The notes beneath the pieces were generated by a model. It saw only the letters and a list, made by a program, of their open reading frames with translations. It made no database searches and had not been told where the DNA came from. A DNA stretch of 64,000 nt from Pandoraea fibrosis. Lineage in GTDB: Bacteria; Pseudomonadota; Gammaproteobacteria; Burkholderiales; Burkholderiaceae. Positions 19,026 to 28,577 of the stretch are shown piece after piece (position 1 is the stretch's first letter; every line of letters begins with the position of its first letter). Location of the stretch: positions 372,001 through 436,000 of the forward strand of contig NZ_CP047385.1 of the NCBI RefSeq assembly GCF_000807775.2, written 5' to 3'. The translations under genes and the position numbers were made by a program.

Positions 19026-19814
19026 TCATTCGCCGCGCTTCGCGGTCCCGCGTTTCGGCTTGATTCGCACCCAGAGTCCCTTGTTGCCGCCACTTCCCGC
19101 GCGCTGTTCGACATCGAAGAGGCCGATGGTCGTCACGAGGTCGCTCAGTTTTCCGAAGCCGTAATTGCGTGCGTCGAAGTCGGGCGCCTGCTTGGCGATG
19201 TGACTGCCGATAGGGCCCAGACTGGCCCAGCCGTCTTCGTCGGATACACCGGTCACGGCATTGCGCAGCAGTCGCACGAGCCGGGTGTCGCGCTTGAGGT
19301 CCGACGCCGTGCGACGTTTGCGCGGCGCGGGCGCTTCGTCTCCATCGGGCTCATCGTCCTGGCGCAGCAATTCCGTGTAGATGAACTTGTCGCAGGCGGT
19401 CACGAACGGCTGCGGCGTCTTGCGCTCGCCGAAGCCGTACACGATCAGCCCTTGCTCGCGAATGCGCGACGCGAGGCGCGTGAAATCGCTATCGCTGGAG
19501 ACGAGACAGAAGCCGTCGAAGCGCCCGGTGTAGAGCAGATCCATCGCGTCGATGATCATGGCGCTGTCGGTGGCGTTCTTGCCGACGGTGTAACGGAACT
19601 GCTGAATCGGCTGGATCGAGTATTCGAGCAGGCACTTCTTCCAGCCGTCGAGATTCGGCTTCGTCCAGTCGCCGTAGATGCGTTTCACACTCGCCACGCC
19701 GTACTTGGCCACTTCGGTCAGCAGACCTTCGACGATAGCGGGCGCGGCATTGTCGGCATCGATGAGCACGACGAGCGTGGGGCCCTGGGCGGTGACGGGG
19801 GTGGTAACGGGCAT
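19026..19814 (-). CDS. NYN-domain (PIN-like) ribonuclease with C-terminal OST-HTH/LOTUS domain
   Basis: 262 residues. The N-terminal 150 residues are a LabA/DUF88-like NYN domain: VLIDADNAAPAIVEGLL with acidic Asp19 and Asp21, KRIYGDWTKPNLDGWK, DSAMIIDAMDLLYTG and FCLVSSDSDFTRLASRIRE, giving the cluster of acidic metal-binding residues. After a basic linker, residues 190-250 (DGWASLGPIGSHIAKQAPDF...YGFGKLSDLVTTIG) fit an OST-HTH/LOTUS RNA-binding module. It should cleave or bind RNA; the target is unknown. The start follows AAGGAA. Confidence 0.88.
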   Translation of the reverse strand: MPVTTPVTAQGPTLVVLIDADNAAPAIVEGLLTEVAKYGVASVKRIYGDWTKPNLDGWKKCLLEYSIQPIQQFRYTVGKNATDSAMIIDAMDLLYTGRFDGFCLVSSDSDFTRLASRIREQGLIVYGFGERKTPQPFVTACDKFIYTELLRQDDEPDGDEAPAPRKRRTASDLKRDTRLVRLLRNAVTGVSDEDGWASLGPIGSHIAKQAPDFDARNYGFGKLSDLVTTIGLFDVEQRAGSGGNKGLWVRIKPKRGTAKRGE

Positions 19815-19885
19815 GGCAGTTTCCTTGATGGCGAGGACGTTCCGCATTATGGCCCGGAAGTGTGTCCGCCATGCCTTGAAACGGA

Positions 19886-21310
19886 TCAGTGGGCGACGCG
19901 ACGGTGTCCCAACGGTGCGAACCACAACACCACAATGCCGACGAGCAGGCTCGCCGCCGCAAACATCAGGCCCGACGTGAACGAGTGCGTCCAGTCCTTG
20001 AGCACGCCCACGACAATCGGACTCAGCGCCGAGCCGAGATTGCCGACGGCGTTGATGACGGCGAGTCCAAGCGCGCGCGTGTGTGGCGCGAGACTCCGAT
20101 CGGGCACCGTCCAGAAAATCGCCATCGCGGTGTAGGCCCCGGTCGAAGCCATTGCGACGCCCGCCAGACGCAACGACGGATCCGGCGCGAAACAGGTGAC
20201 GACCCAGCCGGCGGCAGAGAAAAGCATCGGCAGCACCAGATGCCAGCGACGTTCCTGCAAGCGGTCGGACCGGCGTCCCCACCAGATCATGCCGGCAATC
20301 GTGCATACCGACGGGATGGCCGCGAGCAGGCCGATGGTCACATTGCTGCTGGTGGTGCCAAAGCTCTTCACGATCTGCGGAATCCACAGAGAGGCGAGCG
20401 AGAGTGTGTTGACGAGGCAGAAGTACCCGAGCGCGAATTTCGCCACGCTCGGCGTCAGGATCGCGCGCCACGCGCTATCGGTTTTGCCCGATGGCAGGCC
20501 AGCCCTGGCCACTTGTTGTGCGATGGCAGCGGCACGGTCGCGGGCGATCATCGCGTCGAGCGTCTGCCTCTCGGCGGCGCTTAGCCAGCGCGCGTCGGCG
20601 GGCTTGTCGTCGAGATACCACCAGGTGACGACACCCAGCAGCACCGTCGGCAATCCTTCGAGCACGAACAGCCATTGCCAGCCGGCGAGACCGGCGACTC
20701 CGTCCAGACGCAGCAGAAAACCCGAAGCGGCGGCGCCGATGGCGGACGTCACCGGCATCGCGATCATGAACCAGGCGTTGGCACGCGCGCGGGCGGCCGA
20801 CGGGAACCAGTCGCCCATGTACAGCAGCATGCCGGGCAGGAAACCCGCTTCCGTAATGCCGACGATGGCGCGAATCAGATAGAGACTCGTCGCGTCGTGC
20901 GCGAACATCGTGGCGCTCGAGGCGAGCCCCCATGCGATCAGAATCGCGCCGATCCAGCGGCGCGCGCCGAACTTCACGAGCATCAGATTGCTCGGCACGC
21001 CACACAGCACATACGTCAGATAGAACACGGTCGAGGCCATGCCGAACATCGTGCTCGTGAGCCCGAGATCCTGACTCATCGTCAGTGCAGCAAAGCCGAC
21101 GTTGATGCGATCGAGGAACGAAAACAGGAACAGGACGAACAGGAAGCCGAGCAAGCGCCGGGATATCTTGCGCACGACGGCGCGCTCCATTGCGTCGTTC
21201 TGTGCTGTCGGTTGCCCGTGTGTGCCGTCAAAAGCAGTGGCTGCGGTGGCGTGAGATGCCGATGCGGCAATGCCGCCGGCAAGTCTGGCGGCAGGTGTGA
21301 TACGACTCAT
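19886..21310 (-). CDS. MFS transporter, anion:cation symporter (ACS) family
   Basis: 474 residues with twelve hydrophobic helices. FLFSFLDRINVGFAALTM in helix 1, GVPSNLMLVKFGARRWIG, and GITEAGFLPGMLLYMGDWFP are hallmarks of the ACS branch (tartrate, phthalate or 4-hydroxyphenylacetate type permeases). The ATG at 21310 is chosen as the first Met near a GGAGAAG site. It is the last gene of a likely operon with the flavin monooxygenase and DUF2783 genes, so it probably imports the aromatic acid that the monooxygenase attacks. Confidence 0.92.
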   Translation of the reverse strand: MSRITPAARLAGGIAASASHATAATAFDGTHGQPTAQNDAMERAVVRKISRRLLGFLFVLFLFSFLDRINVGFAALTMSQDLGLTSTMFGMASTVFYLTYVLCGVPSNLMLVKFGARRWIGAILIAWGLASSATMFAHDATSLYLIRAIVGITEAGFLPGMLLYMGDWFPSAARARANAWFMIAMPVTSAIGAAASGFLLRLDGVAGLAGWQWLFVLEGLPTVLLGVVTWWYLDDKPADARWLSAAERQTLDAMIARDRAAAIAQQVARAGLPSGKTDSAWRAILTPSVAKFALGYFCLVNTLSLASLWIPQIVKSFGTTSSNVTIGLLAAIPSVCTIAGMIWWGRRSDRLQERRWHLVLPMLFSAAGWVVTCFAPDPSLRLAGVAMASTGAYTAMAIFWTVPDRSLAPHTRALGLAVINAVGNLGSALSPIVVGVLKDWTHSFTSGLMFAAASLLVGIVVLWFAPLGHRRVAH

Positions 21311-21452
21311 GATGGGTGTCTTCTCCAACGCTCCCCGCCTTGGTCTGGGTGTGGCGGTGTGATGTGAACGGGTTCGCCGTCGAGGGCGGACACCGATGGG
21401 GCAATCAGGGGCAAGCACCGGCAAGCACAGGCAATACCGAACGCTTGCCCGG

Positions 21453-21665
21453 TCAGTGCGCTTGTGCGACAGCGTTCTGTGCGCTGTTCGCGGCGCGTCC
21501 GATGAGATCGATTACACGCTGCGGGTCGCGGATCTCATGGGCCAGCAGCAGAGCCACTTTGGCGAGAAACAACTCGCGCTTGTCTTCCGGCGCGGCGTCG
21601 ATAGCCAGTGCGAGGGCGTCGTAGATCTCCTCGAGTCCGGCGATGGCAATTTGTGCGGTGGTCAT
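21453..21665 (-). CDS. DUF2783 family small protein
   Basis: 70 residues, helical: IAGLEEIYDALALAIDAA, then REVFLAKVALLLAHEI-like sequence and DPQRVIDLIGRA. DUF2783 proteins are typically found beside MhpA-type flavin monooxygenases, as here, where it starts 28 bp after that gene. The ribosome-binding site is AAGGAAG. Its role, perhaps a partner of the monooxygenase, is unknown. Confidence 0.82.
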   Translation of the reverse strand: MTTAQIAIAGLEEIYDALALAIDAAPEDKRELFLAKVALLLAHEIRDPQRVIDLIGRAANSAQNAVAQAH

Positions 21666-21693
21666 GATGGGCTTCCTTGTGTGACGCGACGAC

Positions 21694-23379
21694 TCACGCG
21701 CGGGCCGTGGCCTGCGCGAGCGCGCGAGCCAGACGTGCGGCGTCGATCTGCTGCCAACGGGCGCAGACATGGTGATCGGGGCGCACGAGATATGCCGTGC
21801 CGTTGGCGGCACCGTATTTCATCGCGGCGTGCCCGGTCGGATCGGGCAGCGTGATATCCGCGCCCGGGACAGTGCGTTGCGACGGGGCAAACGCGATGAC
21901 CTTCACCGGCACACCGCTTTCGCGCCACGTCACGATTTCGTGACGCAAGCCCTCGTCGAGCGGTGCGTCGCCAAACGTCACCAGATGAAATGCCGCGCCG
22001 AGGTGATCGTAGAGATAGTCGTTCTCGCCCAGCTTCACATTCGCCGCCGGCGCACCGACCGTCGGGCCGGCCGTCATGCGGGCGTTATCGTCGTCGGGGC
22101 AGTTCAGTGGCGAGTCGCGATAGTCGTGTGCGCGCGACGTGCGCCAGTGAAACAGCGGCCGCACGAATTCGTGGTCGAGCGAGAGATCCAGCACGGCGTC
22201 GCGCAATACCCGAAAGCCATGCGATGGCGGCGTCATGAAACGTGTGCTCTTGCCGGCTTCCGCGATGATTTCCCGGGCCGCGCCCACACGGTCGTGCGTG
22301 TACGACGCGAGCAGTGGCGCAGGCGCCGCTCCCTTCGCGACGGCCGCCAGCTTCCACGACAGGTCGATGGCGTCCTGAAAGCCCGTGTTGGCGCCGCGCA
22401 CGCCGAAGATCGGCAACAGATGCGCGGCGTCCCCCGCGAAGAGCACGCGGCCCTGCACGTAGTCGGGCAACGTCAGCGCGCGCGCCGAATATACCGAACA
22501 CCAATCGAGTTCCCACGGCTTGCCGCCCAGCCCCATCATCTCGAGCTGCGCGTTGATGCATTCGCGAATCGTCTCGGGTTGCAGCGCATGTTCGGAGGTC
22601 TCCGACGCAGGCAATTGATAGTCCACGCGCCAGATGCCGTCAGGCTCGCGATGCATGAGCACCGTGTTTCCCGGATTCCAGTCGGGCGCGAAATACGCGA
22701 GCCGCTCGGTCGGCAGATCGAGATCGATGCGAATGTCGGCGATGACGAAACGGCCCTCGTAGCTCGCGCCTTCGAAGCGCAGGCCCAGCGCGGTACGCAC
22801 GGTCGAGCGCGCGCCGTCGGCGGCGACGAGCCACTGCGTGCGTTGTGTGTACTCGCCATCGGGCGTGTCGATTTGCAGGGTGACACCGTGTGCATCCTGC
22901 GTGAGTCCAGTGAGCTTGTTGCCCCAGCGCATCTCGATGCGCGGCTCACGCTCGATAGCCTCGACCAGATAGCTCTCGAGCACGTTCTGTTGCAGGTTGA
23001 TGAGCGGTGCGAAGCGGTCGTCCTCGTCCACGGGGGATTCCATGCGGAACACGCGCTGGCCGCGATAGTACGAATTGCCGCTGGTCCACGGCAGGCCCTT
23101 GGCGACCACGGCGTCTGCCACGCCCACGGCTTGCAGAATTTCCTGCGAGCGGCGCGTGAAGACGATGGCGCGGCTGCCCTCCGAGACTTGCTGTTCGGCT
23201 TGCAGCACGACGCAGCGCACACCGTGGCGCGCCAGCGCGAGCGCCGTGACCAGGCCGATGGGGCCGCCGCCGACGACGGTGACGGGGACTTCCGACGTGT
23301 CGCCCTGCGGCGCGAAGTGGGGATGAACGCGGTACGCGTGATAAAGCGACGCGCGCGGGGTGGTCTCTGGTCGATGCAT
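21694..23379 (-). CDS. FAD-dependent class A aromatic-ring monooxygenase (MhpA-like)
   Basis: 561 residues. Rossmann FAD site VTVVGGGPIGLVTALALARHG near residue 33, the second FAD motif WLVAADGARSTVR, and GRVLFAGDAAHLLPIFGVRGANTGFQDA, which binds the ribityl chain. The C-terminal 150 residues form the thioredoxin-like domain of phenol/3-hydroxyphenylpropionate hydroxylases. It should hydroxylate an aromatic acid using NAD(P)H and oxygen. It leads an operon with DUF2783 and an ACS permease and is divergent from a MarR gene, the usual design of an aromatic-inducible pathway. No ring-cleavage gene is in the window. Confidence 0.9.
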   Translation of the reverse strand: MHRPETTPRASLYHAYRVHPHFAPQGDTSEVPVTVVGGGPIGLVTALALARHGVRCVVLQAEQQVSEGSRAIVFTRRSQEILQAVGVADAVVAKGLPWTSGNSYYRGQRVFRMESPVDEDDRFAPLINLQQNVLESYLVEAIEREPRIEMRWGNKLTGLTQDAHGVTLQIDTPDGEYTQRTQWLVAADGARSTVRTALGLRFEGASYEGRFVIADIRIDLDLPTERLAYFAPDWNPGNTVLMHREPDGIWRVDYQLPASETSEHALQPETIRECINAQLEMMGLGGKPWELDWCSVYSARALTLPDYVQGRVLFAGDAAHLLPIFGVRGANTGFQDAIDLSWKLAAVAKGAAPAPLLASYTHDRVGAAREIIAEAGKSTRFMTPPSHGFRVLRDAVLDLSLDHEFVRPLFHWRTSRAHDYRDSPLNCPDDDNARMTAGPTVGAPAANVKLGENDYLYDHLGAAFHLVTFGDAPLDEGLRHEIVTWRESGVPVKVIAFAPSQRTVPGADITLPDPTGHAAMKYGAANGTAYLVRPDHHVCARWQQIDAARLARALAQATARA

Positions 23380-23491
23380 GATGCGGCACCCTATAAGCCG
23401 CTCGGCGCATGTGCAGGCAGTCTCGTGTCAGCGGAGGGACCCCTGGTCGCACATCGCGCGAATGACGAAAAACGTCATCGAGCATTTAGTT

Positions 23492-23520
23492 GCTAACACA
23501 ACAATTCTAGTGTGCTAAGG
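23492..23520. promoter_or_regulatory. MarR operator candidate
   Basis: An imperfect dyad, GCTAACAC...GTGTGCTAAGG, in an AT-rich patch midway between the divergent monooxygenase and marR starts. A second hairpin, ATGACG-A5-CGTCAT, lies just to its left at 23462-23478. Confidence 0.5.
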
Positions 23521-23571
23521 TTGCGTTCGCAACCAAATATCGACCCATTTCGTCTAGGGGAAAACACTGAA

Positions 23572-24027
23572 ATGCGGCCTGTTCACCCATCGCTCGACCA
23601 GTTCCTGACGTACAAGATGCACCGCCTGATGAAGCAGCACGACAAGCGCATCGCGCAGTCGTATGCGGACGCGGCGCAATTGAGTCTGGCCGAGTCGCGC
23701 GTGCTTGCCGCCGTGGGTACGGCGGGGGCGTTGTCGAACTCGGAGTTGGCGCGCCGGGCGAATCTCGATAAGAGTCAGGCGAGCCGCGGGGCGGACGGAC
23801 TGGTCTCGCGCGGGTTGGTCCGTCGCGGCCCGGACGAGCACGACGGCCGTGCGGTGAAGGTGTCGCTCACCCCGGAAGGCGAGCGTGTGTGGCGCGTGGT
23901 GATAGACGCCGCGCGCGCGCATTACGAACGGTTGTTCGACGCGCTGACGGACGACGAAATGCGTGTGTACGAGCGTTTGCTCGACAAGCTGCTGGTGCGC
24001 TCCGACGAACTCGACTCCCAGGCGTGA
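23572..24027 (+). CDS. MarR-family transcriptional regulator
   Basis: 151 residues. The winged helix is clear: LSLAESRVLAAVGTAGALSNSELARRANLDKSQASRGADGL, then RRGPDEHDGRAVKVSLTPEGE, the wing with the Asp-Arg of MarR proteins. The ATG at 23572 follows GGGGAA. Divergent from the aromatic monooxygenase operon with a dyad in the gap, so it most likely represses that operon until an aromatic ligand binds. Confidence 0.92.
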   Translation: MRPVHPSLDQFLTYKMHRLMKQHDKRIAQSYADAAQLSLAESRVLAAVGTAGALSNSELARRANLDKSQASRGADGLVSRGLVRRGPDEHDGRAVKVSLTPEGERVWRVVIDAARAHYERLFDALTDDEMRVYERLLDKLLVRSDELDSQA

Positions 24028-24134
24028 CGCGCGCCGCAGGCATTGCGCGGTAGCAAAAGGCAAGGGCACCCGAAGGTGCCCTTTTCCTTAGGCGCGCGAC
24101 GGGGACGATGTCCGCCGCATGCGCATTTTCATGC

Positions 24135-25853
24135 TCAGGCGAACGTCAGCGTCTTCGTCAGATCGCCCGGCGGCATGGCACCGCGTGCGGCGAAGGCGGC
24201 GTTGCGATGGGCGAGGCCTTCGAGCGTCGGCAGGTCGTACAGACGGGTGACCAAGCGCAGCACCGACGTGGTGTCGTAAAACGTGTGATCGACATTGCCG
24301 CGTTTGGCGAACGGCGAGACCACGAGCGCCGGAACGCGCGAGCCGGGACCCCAGCGATCGCCCTTCGGCGGGGCCACGTGATCCCACCAGCCGCCGTTTT
24401 CGTCATACGTGATCACGACCATCATGTTCTGCCACTGCGGCGACTTCATCAGGTGCGCGAGCACGTTCGACACGTGCTGGTCGCCCGACTCCACATCCGA
24501 ATAACCGGCGTGCTGATTCAGATTGCCTTGCGGCTTGTAGAACGTGACGGCGGGCAGCTTGCCGGCGATGGCGTCGGCGAGGAATTTGTTCGCGATCGGG
24601 CTGTCGCCCTCGCCACCGTCGCGCAGGTGCGCCTCACGTGCGGCCGTGCCCGGCGCGAACTGCGCGAAGTAGTTGAACGGCTGATGGTGATACTGGAAGT
24701 TCGGCCGGTCCGCGCCGCCTTTGTGATCGAGCGCCGATTGCCACGCGCCCGCATACCAGGCCCACGACACGCCTTTCGCCGAGAGCAGATCGCCGATGGT
24801 GGCGAACGTCTGCGGTGGCAGCGTCGCAGGGTTCGACGGATCGGCCATACGTTTGTCGCCCGCTGCCGCCGGCTTGATCGGCGACGGCTGATACGGCGGC
24901 ATCATGGTGTTGACCGCGAAATCATCGGGTGTGATGGCGCCGTCGCGCACGAATTTCGGCTTACCGTCGGCGGCCGACGCGGGCGAGTCCGGGGCCACCG
25001 CCAGACGCACGCCCTGCGGCCCATCGGCCAGCACGGCGATCTTGTCTTTCGCAGGGCTTTGCGCTGCGTTCGGATAGACCGGCGGGCGGCCCGAAATCAG
25101 GAACTGGTGATTCAGGAACGAGCCGCCGAATGCCGCCATGAAGAAGTTGTCGCACATCGTGTACTGCTGCGCGATCTTGTACATGTCGAGCGTCTTGGCG
25201 GTCTCGCCGTAGTAGCCCATCACCGTACCGCCCGAGTCGGCCCACGCGGCGAACTGGTTGTTCGCGCCGTCGTTGATCTGCATCTGGTTCTGCCAGAACA
25301 GATGCCACAGGTCGCGGGTGATGACCGATTCCGGCAGCAGCTTGCCGTCAGCGTCCTTGAGCATGAATGGGGCGTTCGGCTGACGCCCGATATCCTTCTC
25401 GGTGATGTGGTACTTCTTGCCGCCGATCATCTGTGGGCGAGGCACCAGACCGTCGAAGAACGGCGGCAGCAGCGACATCGGCGTCTTGCCGTCGCGGTCG
25501 AGCTGCGTGTAGGCCGATGCGGGCACCTTCGAGAGCGGCTTCTCCACGCCGGGGAAATCGGCGAACAGATTGTTGAAGCTGCGGTTCTCGAGATAGATCA
25601 CGACCACCGTCTTGATGTTGGCCTTGAGCTGCGCGTCGAACGTGCCGCCTGCGGGCACGACTGTCGGGGTGCCCGCACCGCCTTCGGCGGCGCAGCCAGT
25701 CAGAGCTGTAGTGGCGCCTGCTGCACCGGCGGCGCCGATGGCGGCCAGCCCCTGAAGCAGACGGCGACGCGACGGGTCCGACGGATTGTCGTCGTGCGAG
25801 AGGTCGGCATCCAGAGCGGGATCGTGGGGGTGGGGCGTGGCGTCGTTCGTCAT
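24135..25853 (-). CDS. Tat-exported AcpA-type acid phosphatase/phospholipase C family protein
   Basis: 572 residues. A twin-arginine signal, PSRRRLLQGLAAIGAAGAAG, at about 28-47 ends near a possible lipobox LTGCAAEG. The enzyme core belongs to the phosphoesterase family of Francisella AcpA and bacterial phospholipases C: VVVIYLENRSFNNLFADFPG with the metal-ligating Glu-Asn, NQFAAWADSGG, MCDNFFMAAFGGSFLNHQ, and VVITYDENGGWWDHVAPP, which supplies metal-binding Asp/Glu/His. It should cleave phosphomonoesters or phospholipids outside the cytoplasm. The start follows AAGGA. Single gene. Confidence 0.9.
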   Translation of the reverse strand: MTNDATPHPHDPALDADLSHDDNPSDPSRRRLLQGLAAIGAAGAAGATTALTGCAAEGGAGTPTVVPAGGTFDAQLKANIKTVVVIYLENRSFNNLFADFPGVEKPLSKVPASAYTQLDRDGKTPMSLLPPFFDGLVPRPQMIGGKKYHITEKDIGRQPNAPFMLKDADGKLLPESVITRDLWHLFWQNQMQINDGANNQFAAWADSGGTVMGYYGETAKTLDMYKIAQQYTMCDNFFMAAFGGSFLNHQFLISGRPPVYPNAAQSPAKDKIAVLADGPQGVRLAVAPDSPASAADGKPKFVRDGAITPDDFAVNTMMPPYQPSPIKPAAAGDKRMADPSNPATLPPQTFATIGDLLSAKGVSWAWYAGAWQSALDHKGGADRPNFQYHHQPFNYFAQFAPGTAAREAHLRDGGEGDSPIANKFLADAIAGKLPAVTFYKPQGNLNQHAGYSDVESGDQHVSNVLAHLMKSPQWQNMMVVITYDENGGWWDHVAPPKGDRWGPGSRVPALVVSPFAKRGNVDHTFYDTTSVLRLVTRLYDLPTLEGLAHRNAAFAARGAMPPGDLTKTLTFA

Positions 25854-26069
25854 GATGTCCTTGATTGACGTATCGGGCAGTGGCGTTCGGCTAGATGCGC
25901 GCGGGGGACGTGGGCCGTGGCCACCGGTCGGCGGCAGCAGGCGCCGACACACGGAAACGGCATTGACGGCTTTCCCGCGCGGGCGAGGCAGACGACGTTT
26001 TTACGCGGGGATTGTGACAATTCGGTGACGCCGCGATGGCGTCACGACAGACGAAACGCTGGGGAGGCT

Positions 26070-26999
26070 TCAGGCAGAGGGCGTGGCTTGACGTCCTGCG
26101 TAGCCGGTGTCCTCGAAGAGTCCGGTACGGAACTGTTCGACCAGATCGTCGAGCAGCGCGCGCAGGGCGCTGGGCATCTGCTTGCGCGACATGTACACGC
26201 CGTAGACCGTCATCTCGCGCGGCACGTAGTCGGGCAGCAGGGCACGTAGCGTGCCGTCGCGCAGATGCGGCAGTGCCGAATACACCGGCTGCATGGAGAT
26301 GCCCGCACCCGCCAGCGTGGCGGCGAAGACCACGTTCACTTCATTGGCCGACAGATTGCCGCCGACGGGTACGCCGAGCGGCGTGCCGTGATGGGTGAAT
26401 TGCCAGAGGCTCTTGCCGAAATAGGTGTACGTCAGACAGTTGTGCAGCGCGAGGTCTTCGGCACGCTCCGGTGTGCCATGACGCTGGAGATACGCCGGTG
26501 AGGCGCAGACCACGGAGTGGCAAGTGGCAAGACGGCGGGCAATCAGGCCGGGCGACGGTTCGGAAGTCACGCGAATCGCCAGATCGATGCGCTCGTCCAC
26601 CAGATCGACGGCGCGGTCCGCCACGACGAGATCGATGGCTACGCCGGGATGCCGGGCGATGAAACGCGTGACGGCCGCCGCCAGAAACGCCTGACCGAGC
26701 GAGGTGCTGCACGCCACGCGCAGCAGGCCGCGCGGCGCGCTGTCGGCGTTCGAGGTGCAGGCAAGATCGTCGGCGATGCCGAGCATTTCGCGGCAACGCG
26801 GCAGCGCGTCGTTGCCGGCGTCGGTCAGGCTCACGGCGCGCGTCGTCCGGTGCAGCAGGCGCGTGCCGAGCCACGCCTCGAGTTCCGCCAGATACCGCGA
26901 GACCATCGCCCGCGACATGTCCAGCCGTTGCGCTGCCGCCGTGAGCGAGCCGCGATCGGCCACCTCGGTAAAGACACGCATTGCCGTCAGACGGTCCAT
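26070..26999 (-). CDS. LysR-family transcriptional regulator
   Basis: 309 residues. MRVFTEVADRGSLTAAAQRLDMSRAMVSRYLAELE is the DNA-binding domain, followed by HRTTRAVSLTDAG. The effector domain has DLAIRVTSEPSPGLIARRLA and CASPAYLQRHGTPERAEDL. Divergent from the DsbA-like gene with a 126-bp gap, so it is a candidate regulator of that pair. The long upstream open frame is a shadow; the Met starting MDRLTAMRVF fits the family. Confidence 0.9.
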   Translation of the reverse strand: MDRLTAMRVFTEVADRGSLTAAAQRLDMSRAMVSRYLAELEAWLGTRLLHRTTRAVSLTDAGNDALPRCREMLGIADDLACTSNADSAPRGLLRVACSTSLGQAFLAAAVTRFIARHPGVAIDLVVADRAVDLVDERIDLAIRVTSEPSPGLIARRLATCHSVVCASPAYLQRHGTPERAEDLALHNCLTYTYFGKSLWQFTHHGTPLGVPVGGNLSANEVNVVFAATLAGAGISMQPVYSALPHLRDGTLRALLPDYVPREMTVYGVYMSRKQMPSALRALLDDLVEQFRTGLFEDTGYAGRQATPSA

Positions 27000-27125
27000 G
27001 ATTTGCTCGATCTGTGCAACAAAGTGATCGCCATTATGGGCTTTTTTTGAGCGATTGGCGCGACTACGATGGCATTCATGAGACGCCGTCGAGCGACGGC
27101 GCTGCACGACACAGGACAGACCGAA

Positions 27126-27839
27126 ATGACTCAGGCAACTTTGCATTACATCGCCGATCCGCTGTGCGGATGGTGTTATGCCGCCGCGCCGCTGGTGCGT
27201 GCGGCGCGCGATGTGGCGGGCCTCGACGTGGCGTTTCACGGGGGCGGCATGATGGCCGGTCCGAACGCCCAACCCGTCACGCCACAGCTTCGCAATTACG
27301 TCATGCCGCACGACCATCGCATTGCGTCGTTGACCGGCCAGCCGTTCGGCGACGCCTATTTCGACGGCTTGCTGCGCGACGGCACTGCCGTGTTCGACTC
27401 TGCGCCGCCCACTGCCGCCGTGCTGGCGGCCGAAGCATTGGCTGGCCGCGGCCTCGACATGTTCGCCGCGTTACAGCGCGCGCATTACGTCGACGGTCGA
27501 CGCATTGCCGATCGCGACGTGCTCGTCGGTATCGCCGCGGATCTGGGGCTGGATCGCAACGCCTTCGCCAGTGCCTTCGACGCGCAGGATGCCGCTGCGC
27601 TCATGCAGCATTTCCGCGACAGTCGCGCGTGGTTGACCCGCGTGGGTGGCAGCGGCTTTCCGACGTTTGCGCTGGATATCGGCGGCAAGATCGAGCGGCT
27701 GGAACCGGGCCGCTATCTAGGACAACCCGATGCGTGGCGCGATGCGCTGCGCGAGCGTTTGCTGGCCGCACAGGTGTCGTCTGCCGATGGCGATGGCAGC
27801 GCGTTGCCGCAATGCGGTCCCGACGGCTGCGCGCTCTGA
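27126..27839 (+). CDS. DsbA-family thiol oxidoreductase/isomerase (FrnE-like), cytoplasmic
   Basis: 237 residues without signal peptide. The redox motif is PLCGWCYAAAPL, Cys14 and Cys17, followed by the helical insertion and the cis-Pro strand GGSGFPTFALDIGG. Length and the CGWC sequence fit the FrnE/DsbA-like cytosolic group (COG3531). Near the C-terminus LPQCGPDGCAL adds a second Cys pair, which may take part in exchange. It precedes an NAD(P)-binding gene by 64 bp on the same strand. Confidence 0.87.
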   Translation: MTQATLHYIADPLCGWCYAAAPLVRAARDVAGLDVAFHGGGMMAGPNAQPVTPQLRNYVMPHDHRIASLTGQPFGDAYFDGLLRDGTAVFDSAPPTAAVLAAEALAGRGLDMFAALQRAHYVDGRRIADRDVLVGIAADLGLDRNAFASAFDAQDAAALMQHFRDSRAWLTRVGGSGFPTFALDIGGKIERLEPGRYLGQPDAWRDALRERLLAAQVSSADGDGSALPQCGPDGCAL

Positions 27840-27903
27840 GCGCTCGCGCTTTACCTGCTCACCCGTGAACCCCGAATTCCCCCTCACTCCCAGGAGATTC
27901 CTG

Positions 27904-28524
27904 ATGAAAGTCGCCTTGATTGGTATCACCGGCCGCGTGGGAACGCGCGTTGCCGCCGAGTTGCTGCAACGTGGTCACACCGTCACGGGCATCGCCCGTA
28001 ATCCCGAGCGCGTCGAAGCCGAGGCGGGCCTCACCGTCGTCAAGGGGGATGCCGCCGATCCGGCGTCGCTCGCGCCGCTGCTCGCCGGTCACGATGCCGT
28101 GATCAGCGCCGGTCGTTTTGTCTCGATGGATGCGGCCAAGCTCATCGACGCCGTGAAGCGCGCAAAGGTGCCGCGTCTGCTCGTGGTGGGCGGTGCCGGC
28201 AGTCTGGAGATTGCGCCGGGCAAGGCATTGATCGACACGCCGGAGTTTCCGCAAGCGTACAAGCCGGAAGCCAGCGCCGGTCGCGTGTTTCTGGAAGTGT
28301 TGCGCGCCGAGCCGAAAGACTCACCGCTGAACTGGACGTTCCTGTCGCCGTCGGCGTTGTTCGAACCGGGAGAGCGCACGGGCAAGTTCCGTGTGGGGGG
28401 CGATGGCCTGCTGGTCGATGCCAACGGCAAGAGCTGGATTTCGATGGAGGACTACGCCATCGCGCTTGTCGACGAGCTCGAAAAGAACCAGCATCCGCGC
28501 GCACGTTTCACGGTCGGCTATTGA
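27904..28524 (+). CDS. NAD(P)H-binding atypical short-chain reductase-like protein
   Basis: 206 residues. The N-terminal Rossmann motif VALIGITGRVGTRVAAELLQRGH is of the atypical SDR (NmrA/YwnB-like) type, followed by GDAADPASLAPLLAGHDAVIS and LVVGGAGSLEIAPG. The family lacks the classical YxxxK pair and often has a redox-sensing or minor reductase role. The start follows CAGGAG. It is likely cotranscribed with the DsbA-like gene. Confidence 0.87.
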   Translation: MKVALIGITGRVGTRVAAELLQRGHTVTGIARNPERVEAEAGLTVVKGDAADPASLAPLLAGHDAVISAGRFVSMDAAKLIDAVKRAKVPRLLVVGGAGSLEIAPGKALIDTPEFPQAYKPEASAGRVFLEVLRAEPKDSPLNWTFLSPSALFEPGERTGKFRVGGDGLLVDANGKSWISMEDYAIALVDELEKNQHPRARFTVGY

Positions 28525-28577
28525 GCGTGGTGTGACGGCGGCGCGCGTGAGTCGTCGTTCGTTGTTCGAGACAGCGA

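Noticed and set aside
21769..23496. Plus-strand open frame of over 570 codons opposite the flavin monooxygenase
   Set aside because: Shadow of the FAD enzyme; composition is random-like and it runs over the promoter region.
24108..25868. Plus-strand open frame of over 580 codons opposite the AcpA-type gene
   Set aside because: Shadow; no recognisable domain, and the minus strand has a clear Tat signal and catalytic motifs.
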